From NCBI GenBank assembly GCA_018242725.1, contig JAFEBI010000022.1:124001-188000 (forward strand): a stretch of 64,000 nucleotides of DNA, written 5' to 3'. The DNA is from Nitrospira sp. GTDB lineage: Bacteria; Nitrospirota; Nitrospiria; Nitrospirales; Nitrospiraceae. This document shows positions 1-10,274 of this stretch, one piece after another. How positions within the stretch are numbered: the stretch's first letter is position 1; the number at the start of each line of letters is the position of its first letter. A program made the position numbers and the translations under genes. The notes beneath the pieces are model-generated. The model did no database searches and was not told the DNA's origin. It saw only the letters and a list, made by a program, of their open reading frames with translations.

Positions 1-89
1 TCCCACACCTAAAGATAATACTTCCCTATGCGGGCGCCTCTACACTGTCGCTCCACTCATGAGCCCTCACACATCGCGCAAGCACTGGA
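1..89. other. Short flank downstream of nuoN
   Basis: These 89 bases lie 3' of the last complex I gene on the minus strand. I see no convincing gene and no hairpin followed by a T-run that would mark the end of the nuo transcript, so the terminator may lie outside the window. Confidence 0.4.
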
Positions 90-1577
90 TCATGGTTTCT
101 GCTCGGCGACCATGAGGAGGTTATTGACAGAATCTCGGATCAATTCCATCAGTGGATTGGGATAGACCCCGAGCATGAGAATGAGCGAAGCGACGAACCC
201 AAGGGAGAATGCTGTGGTCCACCCTACCCTCGGTGCAGACGGCTCAACCTGTGCTAGAGAAGCAACGGCTGGTTCTGGTGCTTCACTGAACAGCGTCACG
301 ATCAATCGGAGATAATAGTACAGACTGACGACGCTATTTCCGATCAGCGCAAAGACAAGCCACCACAAACCAGCATCAACACCAACCGCGATCGCATAAA
401 ACTTTCCGATGAATCCCGCCGTCACCGGAATCCCCGCCAACGACAACAGGCTCAGTGCCAGCATGGCGGCAAGCCAGGGACGTGTCCAAAACAAACCTTG
501 ATAATCCTCGAAAAGATTCTTGTCCCCTTTCTCACTCGAATACACCGTCACTACGCCAAATGCACCCAGCGACATTGCACAGTAGACGATGACATAAAAG
601 GTGACGGCTTCGGCAGCGGGAGGACCACCGGCCAGCAGCGCAACCAACACATAGCCAAAGTGTGCGATTGAGGAATAGGCCAGGAGCCGTTTCACGTTCT
701 GTTGCAGCAGCGCAAGAATATTCCCTGTGACCATGGACACCACAGCCAGAAGGCTGAATAGATGGACAACGGGAGGCAGTTCCAACACCCCAACCTCGGT
801 GGCGAATCGGAGGAGCAGGGCCACTAACGCTGCTTTGGAGACGGTGGCGATATAGGTCGTGATGGGAGTCGGCGCTCCCTGGTAGACATCGGGAACCCAC
901 ATATGAAACGGTGCGAGCCCGAGCTTCAAGGCGATCCCAATCAGAACCAAGATCAATCCTCCCAGCCACAGGGCAGAAACGGACTGCGCCTGTTTCGGAA
1001 TGGCTCCCACCGCATGAAAGGTCATGGCGCCGCTTTCGAAATACAGCAGAGCCAGGCCAAAGAGGAGCAGTGCTGACGCGGTGATGGACAACAGCAGGTA
1101 TTTCACTGCGGCTTCGAGCGGATGGCGTCTTGTCCGTAAGTACCCGATCAGACTACAGAGAGACAAACCGAGGAGTTCAAACCCAAGGAAAAACGAGACG
1201 AAATGCTCAGCCGTGGTGAGGACCAATCCCCCGAATGTGGCCAACAGGAGGAGCAGGTAGTACTCCTCCACACCTTCCTCCTCACGAAACTGGACATTCA
1301 AGTATCGGTACGACAATGCGATAATGACCATCGTAGCAGTCAAGATGAGTCCCATGTACAACAACGCATGTCTATCCACGACCAGCAAGGTCGTCACGGC
1401 TCGTGGAGCAACCGTGTCCGCCCAGGGTAAGGTTGCCAACGTGAAGAGACAGGACAGAAACGCGAAGACCACGATGCGGGCATGGTGTCGCTGAAAGGCA
1501 ATCGCGAGCATCGTCACAAGGGAAAAGGCCCCAAGATCAAGGATGGGTGATAGGGCTATAAAATCTTGGAGCATCAT
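90..1577 (-). CDS. nuoN: NADH-quinone oxidoreductase subunit N
   Basis: Membrane subunit of respiratory complex I, one of three antiporter-like proton channels. The protein is 495 aa and strongly hydrophobic, with about 14 predicted membrane segments and the family features of a lysine in LKLGLAPFHMWVPDVYQGAP and a later KRLLAYSSIAHFGY helix. The open frame continues 58 codons upstream into nuoM, but the ATG at 1577 follows a GGGGAG ribosome site and gives the usual NuoN N-terminus (MMLQDFIALSP). It overlaps the TGA of nuoM, so the two are translationally coupled. It is the last gene of the nuo operon. Confidence 0.95.
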   Translation of the reverse strand: MMLQDFIALSPILDLGAFSLVTMLAIAFQRHHARIVVFAFLSCLFTLATLPWADTVAPRAVTTLLVVDRHALLYMGLILTATMVIIALSYRYLNVQFREEEGVEEYYLLLLLATFGGLVLTTAEHFVSFFLGFELLGLSLCSLIGYLRTRRHPLEAAVKYLLLSITASALLLFGLALLYFESGAMTFHAVGAIPKQAQSVSALWLGGLILVLIGIALKLGLAPFHMWVPDVYQGAPTPITTYIATVSKAALVALLLRFATEVGVLELPPVVHLFSLLAVVSMVTGNILALLQQNVKRLLAYSSIAHFGYVLVALLAGGPPAAEAVTFYVIVYCAMSLGAFGVVTVYSSEKGDKNLFEDYQGLFWTRPWLAAMLALSLLSLAGIPVTAGFIGKFYAIAVGVDAGLWWLVFALIGNSVVSLYYYLRLIVTLFSEAPEPAVASLAQVEPSAPRVGWTTAFSLGFVASLILMLGVYPNPLMELIRDSVNNLLMVAEQKP

Positions 1578-3127
1578 GGGGTGCTCCCCTGCGAGGTTGT
1601 GATATGAGATGACAGCAAGGATTCGGAAGGCGGATGACTTGTATTGGGCGCTGCCCCTGCAGCTTGTACAAGCTGTTCCATGACCGGTTGCGCCGTGTTC
1701 AACACGATTTTCGGATACAACCCAAGCCAGATCTGCAGAACTGCGATGCACAGGACAGTTCCAAATGCGACATTCGACAGGTCCGGAACTGAACGGGTCT
1801 CCTGCTGCCGTCCAAAAAAGGTGCGTTGCATCATCCCCAGTGAGTAAATGGCTGCCATGACCATCCCAAGCGATGCGAGGATGATCATGATCGGTTGAGT
1901 CGCATAGGATCCAAACAGGACGAGAAACTCACCGACGAAATTGGCCATGCCCGGCAACCCTAATGAGGCGCAGGAAAAGAAAAGCGCCATCGTGGCAAGA
2001 CGTGGCATCACACTCCACAGTCCTCCCATGTGGTCCATCTCCCTCGTTTGGTAACGTTCCTCAAGTGCACCGGCCAACAGGAAGAGGCCGCCGGTACTCA
2101 GCCCATGAGCCACCATCTGCATCACGACTCCTTGCAGGGCCAGCTCCGTCCCGGCGAAGGCGCCGAGCAGGATGAACCCCATGTGGCTGATGCTGCTGTA
2201 GGCCACCAGTCGTTTGATATCCGTTTGCGCACAGGCCAACAGCGCTGCATAGAGAATACCGACGACACCAAGCCCCATCACGAGGGGCGTGAAGTCGCTC
2301 ATCGCCTCGGGAAACAACGGAATCGTGAACCGTAATAGGCCATAGGCACCGGTTTTCGCTAAAATCCCGGCCAGAATGATCGTGGCCCCGGTAGGGGCCT
2401 CTGTGTAGGTGTCCGGCAGCCATGTATGAAAGGGAGGAGCCGGCAGCTTCACAAGAAATCCGATGAGAAATGCCAGCATCAACCATCGGGCCATCTCGCT
2501 GCTCAGGGTCAATCCCATCAGATCGCCATAGTCGAAACTTGGCTGTCCTGTTGCCTGTTGATGGAGGAGCGCAAGGGCCACGATGGCAACCAGCAACACC
2601 AAGCTCCCCGCCTGGGTAAAGAGAAAAAACTTGAATGAGGCGTGCCGACGCTGTGCATGGCCCCAGATGACGATCAGAAGATACATGGGAACAAGCATGA
2701 GTTCCCAAAAAAAGAAAAACAGAAACAGATCGATTGCTAAGAACACTCCGATCACGCCGCTCAACGTGAGCAGGACATGACAGTGAAACAATCCGACGCG
2801 ACTCTGGATTTCTGTCCAGGAGGCCATAATGGCGATGACGCCGATGAAGGCCGTTAAGATGATCAGGATCAGGCTGAGGCCATCGAGACCCAGATGCAGA
2901 CTAATGCCCCAGCGAGGAATCCAACTGATATGACTTTCTACGAGCCAGACTCCATGACCTGAGGCCTGCGCTGCCTGATCTCTGCTCACGAGAAGAAATG
3001 CGAGAAGACTATCAACAGACAAGGCACCAAGTGCGATCCAACGCGGAACCGAGCGAGACCATTGCTGTCCCATCCATGCGAAGGGCGCTGCGAGAATCGG
3101 GATAAGTATGAGCAGCCAGAGACTCAT
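1574..3127 (-). CDS. nuoM: NADH-quinone oxidoreductase subunit M
   Basis: Second antiporter-like proton-pumping subunit of complex I, 517 aa from the ATG at 3127 (N-terminus MSLWLLILIP). Family signatures include FFFWELMLVPMYLLI with its key glutamate, the LAPPFHTWLPDTYTEAP-like loop (here LPAPPFHTWLPDTYTEAP) and KRLVAYSSISHMGF. The ATG overlaps the TGA of nuoL (ATGA). The open frame extends 41 codons upstream inside nuoL, but that extension has no membrane character and is not part of the family. Only one nuoM is present, so this is not the variant complex I with two NuoM copies reported for some Nitrospirota. Confidence 0.95.
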   Translation of the reverse strand: MSLWLLILIPILAAPFAWMGQQWSRSVPRWIALGALSVDSLLAFLLVSRDQAAQASGHGVWLVESHISWIPRWGISLHLGLDGLSLILIILTAFIGVIAIMASWTEIQSRVGLFHCHVLLTLSGVIGVFLAIDLFLFFFFWELMLVPMYLLIVIWGHAQRRHASFKFFLFTQAGSLVLLVAIVALALLHQQATGQPSFDYGDLMGLTLSSEMARWLMLAFLIGFLVKLPAPPFHTWLPDTYTEAPTGATIILAGILAKTGAYGLLRFTIPLFPEAMSDFTPLVMGLGVVGILYAALLACAQTDIKRLVAYSSISHMGFILLGAFAGTELALQGVVMQMVAHGLSTGGLFLLAGALEERYQTREMDHMGGLWSVMPRLATMALFFSCASLGLPGMANFVGEFLVLFGSYATQPIMIILASLGMVMAAIYSLGMMQRTFFGRQQETRSVPDLSNVAFGTVLCIAVLQIWLGLYPKIVLNTAQPVMEQLVQAAGAAPNTSHPPSESLLSSHITTSQGSTP

Positions 3128-5013
3128 AGCGCGAATAAACCGAGTAACACCAGTGTTCCGACCGCAATGGTGGCGGCATACCACCGGACATGCCCCGTCT
3201 GCGTGTGACTCATCCAGCCATGGCAGGACTCGGCACACACCGCAAGCCATTCATATCCACGATCAAGCATGTCATGAGGATGTCGTATCAGGGTGAACCA
3301 AGGCCGCACGAACAGGCGATCATACAGTCGATCGAATCCCCAGCCTCCTTGCAGCAAGGTCATGGAAGGATGATCTGTGGATTGATCTGTCCATCGCGCT
3401 GTGAACAGGGAGCCGGGTAGGAACAGCAGCGCAGCAAGGCCGATCCCGAGTAGGGCCGCGACTGTGACGGCCAGCTGTTCACGAGCCTCACTCGACTCAT
3501 CTATTCCTGACAGCAATTCCGTCGTGGGGAGCGCATGCGACAAGTAGTCACTGAACAGGGTCACGTGCCCGAGTGTGTGGGGCATTTCGAGAAAACCGAC
3601 GGTGATCGCCAAGAACGCCAGCACCACCAGCGGCCCACGCATGGCCAAACCTGGTTCACCGGTCGGTTGTGTACGAACCTCTCCAAAAAAGACTCGAAAT
3701 ATCAGCCGGAAACTGTAGAGGCCGGTCAGCATGGCTCCGAACAGGGCACCGAACCAGATCCACCGATGGCTGATGGGTGAGGACCAGACCGACCAGAGGA
3801 TCCAATCTTTACTGTAAAACCCGGATGTAATGAGGGGGACACCGGACATGGCCGCAGCCCCGATCAGGAACGTCCAGAAAGTCCACGGCAGATGCCGCCG
3901 GAGACCACCCATCTTGAAAATGTCCTGTTCATGGTGGAGGCTGTGGATGACGGATCCAGCCGCCAGGAAGAGCAACGCCTTAAAGCACGAATGGGTCAAA
4001 AAATGAAACAGCGCGGCAGACCAGGCTCCGACGCCGAGCGCCAGAAACATATAACCGATCTGACTCATCGTCGAATAGGCAAGCACCCGCTTAATGTCAT
4101 GCTGAACCAGCGCACTGGAGGCAGCCAGCAGTAACGTCACCAGGCCAAGCACCGCGATCACCTCTTGCACCATCGGCGCCAGGACGAATAGATGATGCAT
4201 CCTGGCGATGAGGTAGACCCCCGCCGTCACCATGGTGGCCGCATGGATGAGGGCACTGACCGGCGTGGGGCCAGCCATCGCGTCCGGCAGCCACACCTGA
4301 AGCGGCAACTGTGCCGACTTTCCAACCGCGCCGATCAAGAAGAGCACTGCGACGATCATGGCCAGGTTCGATCCCACCGGCCAGGCCTCTACGGCAAGGC
4401 CCTGGACCTGTTGAATCGACAAGCTCGAAAATTGCGTGAACAAGATGAAGAGCCCAATGGCAAACGCCGTATCCCCAATGCGAGTGACGATAAAAGCCTT
4501 CTGCGCGGCACTGCCGTATTCCGGTTCCCGATACCAAAATCCGATCAACAGATAGCTGCAAAGTCCCACCCCTTCCCATCCCAGGTAGAGCAGAAGGAGA
4601 TTATCGGCCAACACCAGCGTCAGCATGGCCGACACGAACAGATTCATATAAGCAAAAAATCTGGCATATCCATCATCGTGGGCCATGTATTCTGCAGAAT
4701 AGAGATGGATTAAGAACCCGACACCGGTGATCACGGTCACCATCAAGAGTGAGAGCGCATCCAGGTACCAGGAGATCCCAACCGTCATGCCGGACGTGTC
4801 GATCCAATTCCATAGCGTTTGACGATAAGACGCTTGATCAGGAAAAGTGCGAAGGAAATCTGTGGCGACCAGCGCAGTGGTCACGGCGGCCGTCCCCACC
4901 GAGCCGCATCCGACTGATGCAATCTGCCGACGAGACAATCGCCCCCCGAAGAAGGCCAACAACAGAAAGCCGGTGAGCGGAAGAACTGGAATGAGCCACA
5001 GTAAGCTAATCAT
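3124..5013 (-). CDS. nuoL: NADH-quinone oxidoreductase subunit L
   Basis: Largest antiporter-like subunit of complex I, 629 aa, the usual NuoL length. The sequence shows WEGVGLCSYLLIGFWY, the loop QLPLQVWLPDAMAGPTPVSA and KRVLAYSTMSQIGY, followed by a C-terminal extension ending in a final membrane helix (the lateral helix region of NuoL). The ATG at 5013 gives MISLLWLIPVLP. It is separated from nuoK by a 50-bp spacer and overlaps nuoM at its 3' end. Several long antisense frames inside the gene are composition shadows. Confidence 0.96.
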   Translation of the reverse strand: MISLLWLIPVLPLTGFLLLAFFGGRLSRRQIASVGCGSVGTAAVTTALVATDFLRTFPDQASYRQTLWNWIDTSGMTVGISWYLDALSLLMVTVITGVGFLIHLYSAEYMAHDDGYARFFAYMNLFVSAMLTLVLADNLLLLYLGWEGVGLCSYLLIGFWYREPEYGSAAQKAFIVTRIGDTAFAIGLFILFTQFSSLSIQQVQGLAVEAWPVGSNLAMIVAVLFLIGAVGKSAQLPLQVWLPDAMAGPTPVSALIHAATMVTAGVYLIARMHHLFVLAPMVQEVIAVLGLVTLLLAASSALVQHDIKRVLAYSTMSQIGYMFLALGVGAWSAALFHFLTHSCFKALLFLAAGSVIHSLHHEQDIFKMGGLRRHLPWTFWTFLIGAAAMSGVPLITSGFYSKDWILWSVWSSPISHRWIWFGALFGAMLTGLYSFRLIFRVFFGEVRTQPTGEPGLAMRGPLVVLAFLAITVGFLEMPHTLGHVTLFSDYLSHALPTTELLSGIDESSEAREQLAVTVAALLGIGLAALLFLPGSLFTARWTDQSTDHPSMTLLQGGWGFDRLYDRLFVRPWFTLIRHPHDMLDRGYEWLAVCAESCHGWMSHTQTGHVRWYAATIAVGTLVLLGLFAL

Positions 5014-5063
5014 AGTTGTATGGCGATGTGTGAGGCGTCAGGCCCCCTTACCCTCACTCCCTC

Positions 5064-5363
5064 TTACCCTCTCAGCTCGCAGAAGGCATCCGCGTCCAAT
5101 GTTCGAAACCGATGCGACAACTGCAGCACAATTCCCAGTGCCACAGACACTTCAGCTGCGGCCAGGGTGAGGATGAACAAGAACATGATCTCCCCATCGA
5201 CTTGTCCCCAACGAGCCCCTCCGGCAATAAATGCGAGCGCGGCGGCATTCAGCATGATTTCAAGAGACAACAGCATGTAGAGAATGTTCCGTCGACTCAA
5301 TAAGCCGATCAATCCGAGACCAAACAGCATGATGGCCAACACCAATGCGGGTGTGCTCAGCAT
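5064..5363 (-). CDS. nuoK: NADH-quinone oxidoreductase subunit K
   Basis: Small membrane subunit of complex I (99 aa, three membrane helices), equivalent to MrpC/ND4L. The family glutamates are visible in [14 protein letters not shown] and the third helix. The ATG at 5363 follows GAGAGGAGC and overlaps the TGA of nuoJ by one base (TGATG). A TTG one codon earlier is in frame but less likely. The ending after the conserved helices is normal. Confidence 0.95.
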   Translation of the reverse strand: MLSTPALVLAIMLFGLGLIGLLSRRNILYMLLSLEIMLNAAALAFIAGGARWGQVDGEIMFLFILTLAAAEVSVALGIVLQLSHRFRTLDADAFCELRG

Positions 5364-5860
5364 CAACGCTCCTCTCTCGAGAGACGACGCCCCAAGTGAT
5401 AGGCACCGATCAAACCAGGCAGCAACAGCATGGAAGCCAATTCCACCCCGATGATATAGGGTCCATAAAGGGCGATGGAGATTCCCTTCTGTCTGGTTTC
5501 CGCAACAACGCTCGCCGTATGATCTCCGACCGCAATGAGGTATCCCACTTCACCCAAGAGCACCAGCGCCAGGATACTGGGCCCGACCCATGCGTGGGGC
5601 GTCAACCAAGCCCGTTCCCGTTCAACAGCAAGCGGCCCTAGGAGCATCACGACAAAGATGAAGAGCACCATGATGGCACCGCCGTAAATAATGATCTCGA
5701 GCGCGGCGGCAAATTGAGCGCCCAAGAGATAGAAAATCAGAGCCAGCGCGATCAATGCCACGACCAAGTAGAGCAGCGCGTGGACGGGATGCACATGCGT
5801 GATAACGCGCAAGGTCGCTAAGAAAGTCACGGCGGCCGCGATGTAGAATAAGATTTCCAT
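5363..5860 (-). CDS. nuoJ: NADH-quinone oxidoreductase subunit J
   Basis: Membrane subunit of complex I (165 aa, about five helices), equivalent to ND6. The conserved helix with [15 protein letters not shown] and the preceding EIIIYGGA are present; in known structures this helix forms the pi-bulge that moves during coupling. It starts with ATG at 5860 and overlaps nuoK by one base. A 73-bp spacer separates it from nuoI. Confidence 0.95.
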   Translation of the reverse strand: MEILFYIAAAVTFLATLRVITHVHPVHALLYLVVALIALALIFYLLGAQFAAALEIIIYGGAIMVLFIFVVMLLGPLAVERERAWLTPHAWVGPSILALVLLGEVGYLIAVGDHTASVVAETRQKGISIALYGPYIIGVELASMLLLPGLIGAYHLGRRLSREER

Positions 5861-5933
5861 GATGGTCCCTTCAGTACTGAGTCACAATCTCTGCCTCTTG
5901 CTCAGTACTCCGCACGTTCTACACAGCACATCT

Positions 5934-6476
5934 TCATGGCATCAAACTCCTCACATCCACCGGTGGAAACTCGTTCGCACCTTGTCCCTTATCTTTGTCG
6001 CAAGTCCTCACGCCAGCCACTCGATAAAAATTATAGTCGTGATACTTGCCGGTCCCGCTGATGAGGAGATCCTCCTTCTCGTAGACCAAGTTCCGGCGCG
6101 CGTATTCGCTCTGTTCGAAATCAGGAATCAGCTGGATCGCGTTGGTCGGACAGGCTTCCTCACACATGCCACAATAGATGCATCGCGAAAAGTTAATCCT
6201 GAAAAATTCCGGATAGCGGCGTTCATGAGCCTCTGGATTGTCTGCGGCCTGAAGCGCGATGCAATCAACCGGACAAGCCGCCGAGCAGAGGTAGCACGCC
6301 ACACAACGCTCTTCACCGTCAGGATCTCTGGTCAAGACGATTCGTCCACGCCAGCGCGGAGGTAAATAGGGGCGCTCTTCCGGATACTGAACCGTGACCG
6401 GTTTCGTAAAGGTCCGTTTGAAGACGACCCATAACCCGACAACCAGATTACGGGCATAGATCCATATGCTCATCAT
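5934..6476 (-). CDS. nuoI: NADH-quinone oxidoreductase subunit I
   Basis: Peripheral-arm ferredoxin subunit of complex I (180 aa). Two [4Fe-4S] motifs are intact: [12 protein letters not shown] and [12 protein letters not shown], which hold clusters N6a and N6b between NuoG and NuoB. The N-terminus carries the amphipathic helix that contacts NuoH. There are two adjacent ATG codons at 6476 and 6473. A 54-bp spacer separates it from nuoH. Confidence 0.96.
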   Translation of the reverse strand: MMSIWIYARNLVVGLWVVFKRTFTKPVTVQYPEERPYLPPRWRGRIVLTRDPDGEERCVACYLCSAACPVDCIALQAADNPEAHERRYPEFFRINFSRCIYCGMCEEACPTNAIQLIPDFEQSEYARRNLVYEKEDLLISGTGKYHDYNFYRVAGVRTCDKDKGQGANEFPPVDVRSLMP

Positions 6477-6530
6477 ACGTACGGCCGTTCCATCAGCATC
6501 ACTCCCCTTCTCACAGCATCCGATCCGGAC

Positions 6531-7514
6531 TCACGGCACCATGGTGAGGAGTTCCGGCGATCCGGCTTTCCACAACACGATCCCGCCAGTCAGTAAGAGA
6601 TTGATCAACGCCAGCGGCATCACAACCTTCCAGCCGAACGTCAGCAGCTGGTCAAAGCGAAACCGTGGCCAGGTCGCCCGAATGAGAATGATCAGGACGA
6701 TGAACCCGAACATCTTCAAGGCAAACCACACGGCAGGCGGCAACCAGGGTCCGTGCCACCCGCCGAAGAAGAGAATGACGGTCATGGCCGAGAGAAGAAG
6801 GATGCTGAGATATTCGCCTACGAAAAACATCCCGAACTTCATCCCGCTGTACTCCGAGTGGTAACCGGCAACAAGCTCGGCTTCCGCCTCAGGCATGTCG
6901 AACGGGGTGCGATGAGCTTCCGCCAGTCCTGCCATAAAAAAACAGAGAAAGCCGAAAAATTGAGGAATCACAAACCATTGGTGCCGTTGGGCTTCGACAA
7001 TGTCGCTCAGGTTGAATGACCCAGCCAAGAGCACCGCACCCATCAGCGACAGCCCCATAAAGACTTCGTAACTCAACAGCTGCGCGATCGCTCGAAGGCT
7101 GCCGAGAAACGCAAATTTGTTATTGGAAGCCCAGCCTCCGATGATGACACTGTAGGCAGCGAGACTCGACATGGCCAAGAAGAACAGGACTCCCACATTA
7201 AGATCAGCGACCACGAAATCAGGCGCAACCGGCACCACGGCAAACGACATGAGTGAGGTGATCACGACGATGGCCGGTGTGATCACAAACACCGCTTTAT
7301 CGGCGAATGGCGGGACCCAGTCTTCTTTTGTGAAGATCTTGATCATATCCGCCAACGATTGCAGGCATCCGCCTGGCCCGAGGCGATTCGGACCGTAGCG
7401 TTCCTGCCAGACACCAAGCAGTCGCCGTTCGAGCCAGATGAGCATCCCAGCCAAGGTCAGGCAGCTTCCAAGAATGACGGCGATGGTAACTGCGGTGTGG
7501 CTCCAATCGATCAT
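6531..7514 (-). CDS. nuoH: NADH-quinone oxidoreductase subunit H
   Basis: Membrane subunit that forms the quinone-binding chamber with NuoB and NuoD (327 aa, about eight helices). Family signatures are visible: [19 protein letters not shown] near the N-terminus, [20 protein letters not shown] in the middle loop and [13 protein letters not shown] near the C-terminus. The ATG at 7514 overlaps the TGA of nuoG (ATGA). Confidence 0.96.
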   Translation of the reverse strand: MIDWSHTAVTIAVILGSCLTLAGMLIWLERRLLGVWQERYGPNRLGPGGCLQSLADMIKIFTKEDWVPPFADKAVFVITPAIVVITSLMSFAVVPVAPDFVVADLNVGVLFFLAMSSLAAYSVIIGGWASNNKFAFLGSLRAIAQLLSYEVFMGLSLMGAVLLAGSFNLSDIVEAQRHQWFVIPQFFGFLCFFMAGLAEAHRTPFDMPEAEAELVAGYHSEYSGMKFGMFFVGEYLSILLLSAMTVILFFGGWHGPWLPPAVWFALKMFGFIVLIILIRATWPRFRFDQLLTFGWKVVMPLALINLLLTGGIVLWKAGSPELLTMVP

Positions 7515-10270
7515 GCAGCCCTTCGCTTTCGTTCGGTCTTGATCGCCTCAAACAGATCGATCCATGCCGGTACTCTGACGCCGGATACCTCAGGCACAAG
7601 AGAAAGACCTCCCGTACCCACGGGAGTGGACGGTTCGAAGTGAACCGCAAGAGAGTACGTCGTCCCCTGCAACACCAAATCAATCGTGCTGTGGTTCTCA
7701 AGATTCAACCGTGCTCCATCGGATGGATGCAAGGACAAGAAAGGCTTGGCAATCCGTTCCGCAATCGCCGGAGATCGGTTGCTGAGTTCGTCGCTTCCAA
7801 ACACGGCGGATAGTGGAAGCAACAACCATTGCCGAGAGGCAGGCTGAAACACCCGCGGAATGGAGGTGAACCAGGCAGGTGCGTTCGTTGCAACCGGTTC
7901 GATAAGCCGAACCCCCGGCATTTCGTCACGCAACGGCCCTCCGACCTCATCCTGATAGGTATTCACCGCCTGAATAGAATTCCAGCCGGGAGCCCAAAAT
8001 TGGGGAATCAGTGGCGCGGGCACCGGTCCCCGATATCCCTCCATCGTAAATCCCATGGGTGAGTCTTGATCGACTGGAGGAGGCGGTTCATGCATAGTCA
8101 AATGAGAGAGCAGCGAGGTACGCCCGCTACATCGTTCAGACTGTCTGGGGAATTTTTGACCAACCAGACGAAAACTCGCCGATGGTGCAACCTCTCTTAT
8201 GCGTGCCAGCTCAGGAGCAACCATCGCCGTTGCGGAGACCGCATCATCGAAGTTGCGCCAGGTCGCCACTCCCGATCCACTCTCACCATCTTGTGAGATG
8301 GCACGGGCCAGGTCACTCAGCCACCGCCAACTTTCTTTGATATCACCACTCTGAGCAAAGACTTGGTAAAACCGCTGAGCTCGTCCTTCTTGATTCACAA
8401 AGGTCCCATTCGATTCCGGACCTGTAGCTGCCGGAAAGAGTACGTCGGCATAGGCCGTTGTGCGATGCTCAAGAGAATCGAGGACCATCACCGTGTGTGC
8501 CTTATCAAAGAAAGCATCGACTTTCGCCCGATCCGCCCGGCGATACAGGTCGTTCTCCAGCACGATCACCGTATCAGCTTTTTTCTCACTGATGGCATCG
8601 AAGGCGTCGTTTAGGCTCCCGCCACCGAGCAGTGCAAGACCCGCACTATTTGCTTCCGGAAGCACAAAGCTGAGCCGAGTTTGTTTCCCTTGTCGGTGCA
8701 GCGCCCATGCCACATTGGCAGCCGCCTCAATCGTCGCCTGAGAGCCACTACCCGTTCCGGCAATGATCAACGGGCGTTGCGCATGGGTCAGAGCCTCAGC
8801 AATGCGCTGAGCGAGGTCTCGTACGTCACTGCCGATATCTGATATGGTCGGCGCATCAGGTCCAATGATGCCAGCCACCGCGAGCCCCAGCCTTGCGACA
8901 TCATCCGGTGCGGCGAAATACCTATCGGTCGCATACTCGTGCAACCACGTCTGCCGGTGCCCGGCCATGAAGAGAGGGCCTCGTCGATTCTGCACCGCAT
9001 TGCGCACGGCCGCCTCATCCCACTGCGGAATCTTCAATTCATCCACTCGTTCCATCGGCTGTTGGCGGATAGACTGCAGAAGAGCCAGAGCAAGGCGTGG
9101 CGCCTCATTCAGGAGATCAGGTCCAAGCACGAGAACCGCATCAGCTTGTTCTGCATCGTGAAGAGACGCGGACGGTACCGATCCGGTCCGAAGTACGTTC
9201 AGGATCGTGGAGAGCAGCCGGCGTTCCGACTCATCAATCCCCTGATAAAATTGCTGCGGCCCGACTAAAGCTTGAAGCGCCGCATTGGCCTCAAGCGACG
9301 CACGAGGTGAACCAATACCCACAATTCCACGGGCCTGTCGTAACCGATCCGCTGCGAATTCCAGAGTCTTTGGCACGCCCTCAGGCGTTCCCGGCTTAGT
9401 GCGGTCAGACCCCGATCTCACACGAGGACGTTTGATGCGATGGTCGCTGGTGACATACTCGTAGCCGAACCGTCCACGGTCGCACAAAAAGTAGCCGTTA
9501 ACCTGGCTGTTAAACCGATTCGTGATTCGACGCAGCGTCCCGGACCGTTCACTGACGGTGGTATTACACCCAAGACTGCAATGTGGACAAATCGACTGGG
9601 CCGATTGCAAGTCCCACTTCCTTGTATAGTGCTTGAAGAACGTCTTGTCGGTGAACACACCGGTCGGACAGACCTCAACCAAATTACCGCTGAATTCATT
9701 TTCTAAGGTCCCGTCCTGCTCACGGCCAAAGTACAGGGCGTCATGCGCCCCGAAGACATTGAGGTCCCGTCCACCCGCATAGTCTCGATAAAACCGTACG
9801 CAGCGGTAGCATTGAATACACCGGTTCATCTCATGCCGAATGAAGGGACCGAGCGCCTGATTGCGATGCGTCCGTTTCGGGAAGCGAGAGCGCCGATACA
9901 CATGTCCGGTCATGACCGTCATGTCTTGCAAATGGCACTCCCCTCCTTCGTCGCATACCGGACAGTCGTGCGGATGGTTCACCATCAACCATTCAATGAC
10001 GGAAGCGCGAAAGGCTTTGGCTTCGGGATCATCTATGGAGATACGCGTGCCATTGGTCGCCGGCGTCATGCAGGACATCACGAGTCGGCCACTCTGATCC
10101 TTGTCGTCTTTGAATTGCTTGACGGCACATTGCCGGCACGCCCCGACCGATCCCATCGCCGGGTGCCAGCAGAAGTAGGGCACGTTCAGTCCATGCCCAA
10201 GACAAGCGGCAAGGAGATTCTGCTTCTCATCCACGGGATAGGACTGATTGTCGACGATGATGATCGCCAT
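7511..10270 (-). CDS. nuoG: NADH-quinone oxidoreductase subunit G
   Basis: Largest peripheral subunit of complex I, 919 aa from the ATG at 10270. Order of domains: an N-terminal [2Fe-2S] ferredoxin domain ([17 protein letters not shown]), the His-Cys motif [14 protein letters not shown], a [4Fe-4S] pair ([11 protein letters not shown] and VEVCPTGV), then a molybdopterin-oxidoreductase-type domain. That domain begins with CPHCSLGC plus a later cysteine (FLCDRGRFG), the extra N7 cluster of E. coli-type NuoG. No molybdenum cofactor is expected from family knowledge. The last ~180 aa form a molydopterin-dinucleotide-binding-like tail. An 18-codon in-frame extension upstream would run into nuoF and is unlikely. 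Confidence 0.95.
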   Translation of the reverse strand: MAIIIVDNQSYPVDEKQNLLAACLGHGLNVPYFCWHPAMGSVGACRQCAVKQFKDDKDQSGRLVMSCMTPATNGTRISIDDPEAKAFRASVIEWLMVNHPHDCPVCDEGGECHLQDMTVMTGHVYRRSRFPKRTHRNQALGPFIRHEMNRCIQCYRCVRFYRDYAGGRDLNVFGAHDALYFGREQDGTLENEFSGNLVEVCPTGVFTDKTFFKHYTRKWDLQSAQSICPHCSLGCNTTVSERSGTLRRITNRFNSQVNGYFLCDRGRFGYEYVTSDHRIKRPRVRSGSDRTKPGTPEGVPKTLEFAADRLRQARGIVGIGSPRASLEANAALQALVGPQQFYQGIDESERRLLSTILNVLRTGSVPSASLHDAEQADAVLVLGPDLLNEAPRLALALLQSIRQQPMERVDELKIPQWDEAAVRNAVQNRRGPLFMAGHRQTWLHEYATDRYFAAPDDVARLGLAVAGIIGPDAPTISDIGSDVRDLAQRIAEALTHAQRPLIIAGTGSGSQATIEAAANVAWALHRQGKQTRLSFVLPEANSAGLALLGGGSLNDAFDAISEKKADTVIVLENDLYRRADRAKVDAFFDKAHTVMVLDSLEHRTTAYADVLFPAATGPESNGTFVNQEGRAQRFYQVFAQSGDIKESWRWLSDLARAISQDGESGSGVATWRNFDDAVSATAMVAPELARIREVAPSASFRLVGQKFPRQSERCSGRTSLLSHLTMHEPPPPVDQDSPMGFTMEGYRGPVPAPLIPQFWAPGWNSIQAVNTYQDEVGGPLRDEMPGVRLIEPVATNAPAWFTSIPRVFQPASRQWLLLPLSAVFGSDELSNRSPAIAERIAKPFLSLHPSDGARLNLENHSTIDLVLQGTTYSLAVHFEPSTPVGTGGLSLVPEVSGVRVPAWIDLFEAIKTERKRRAA

Positions 10271-10274
10271 AGAC

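Noticed and set aside
4097-4713. Long open frames of 160 and 173 codons within nuoL, one on each strand
   Set aside because: They lie wholly inside a well-supported nuoL, lack ribosome sites and show Arg/Gly/His-rich shadow composition.
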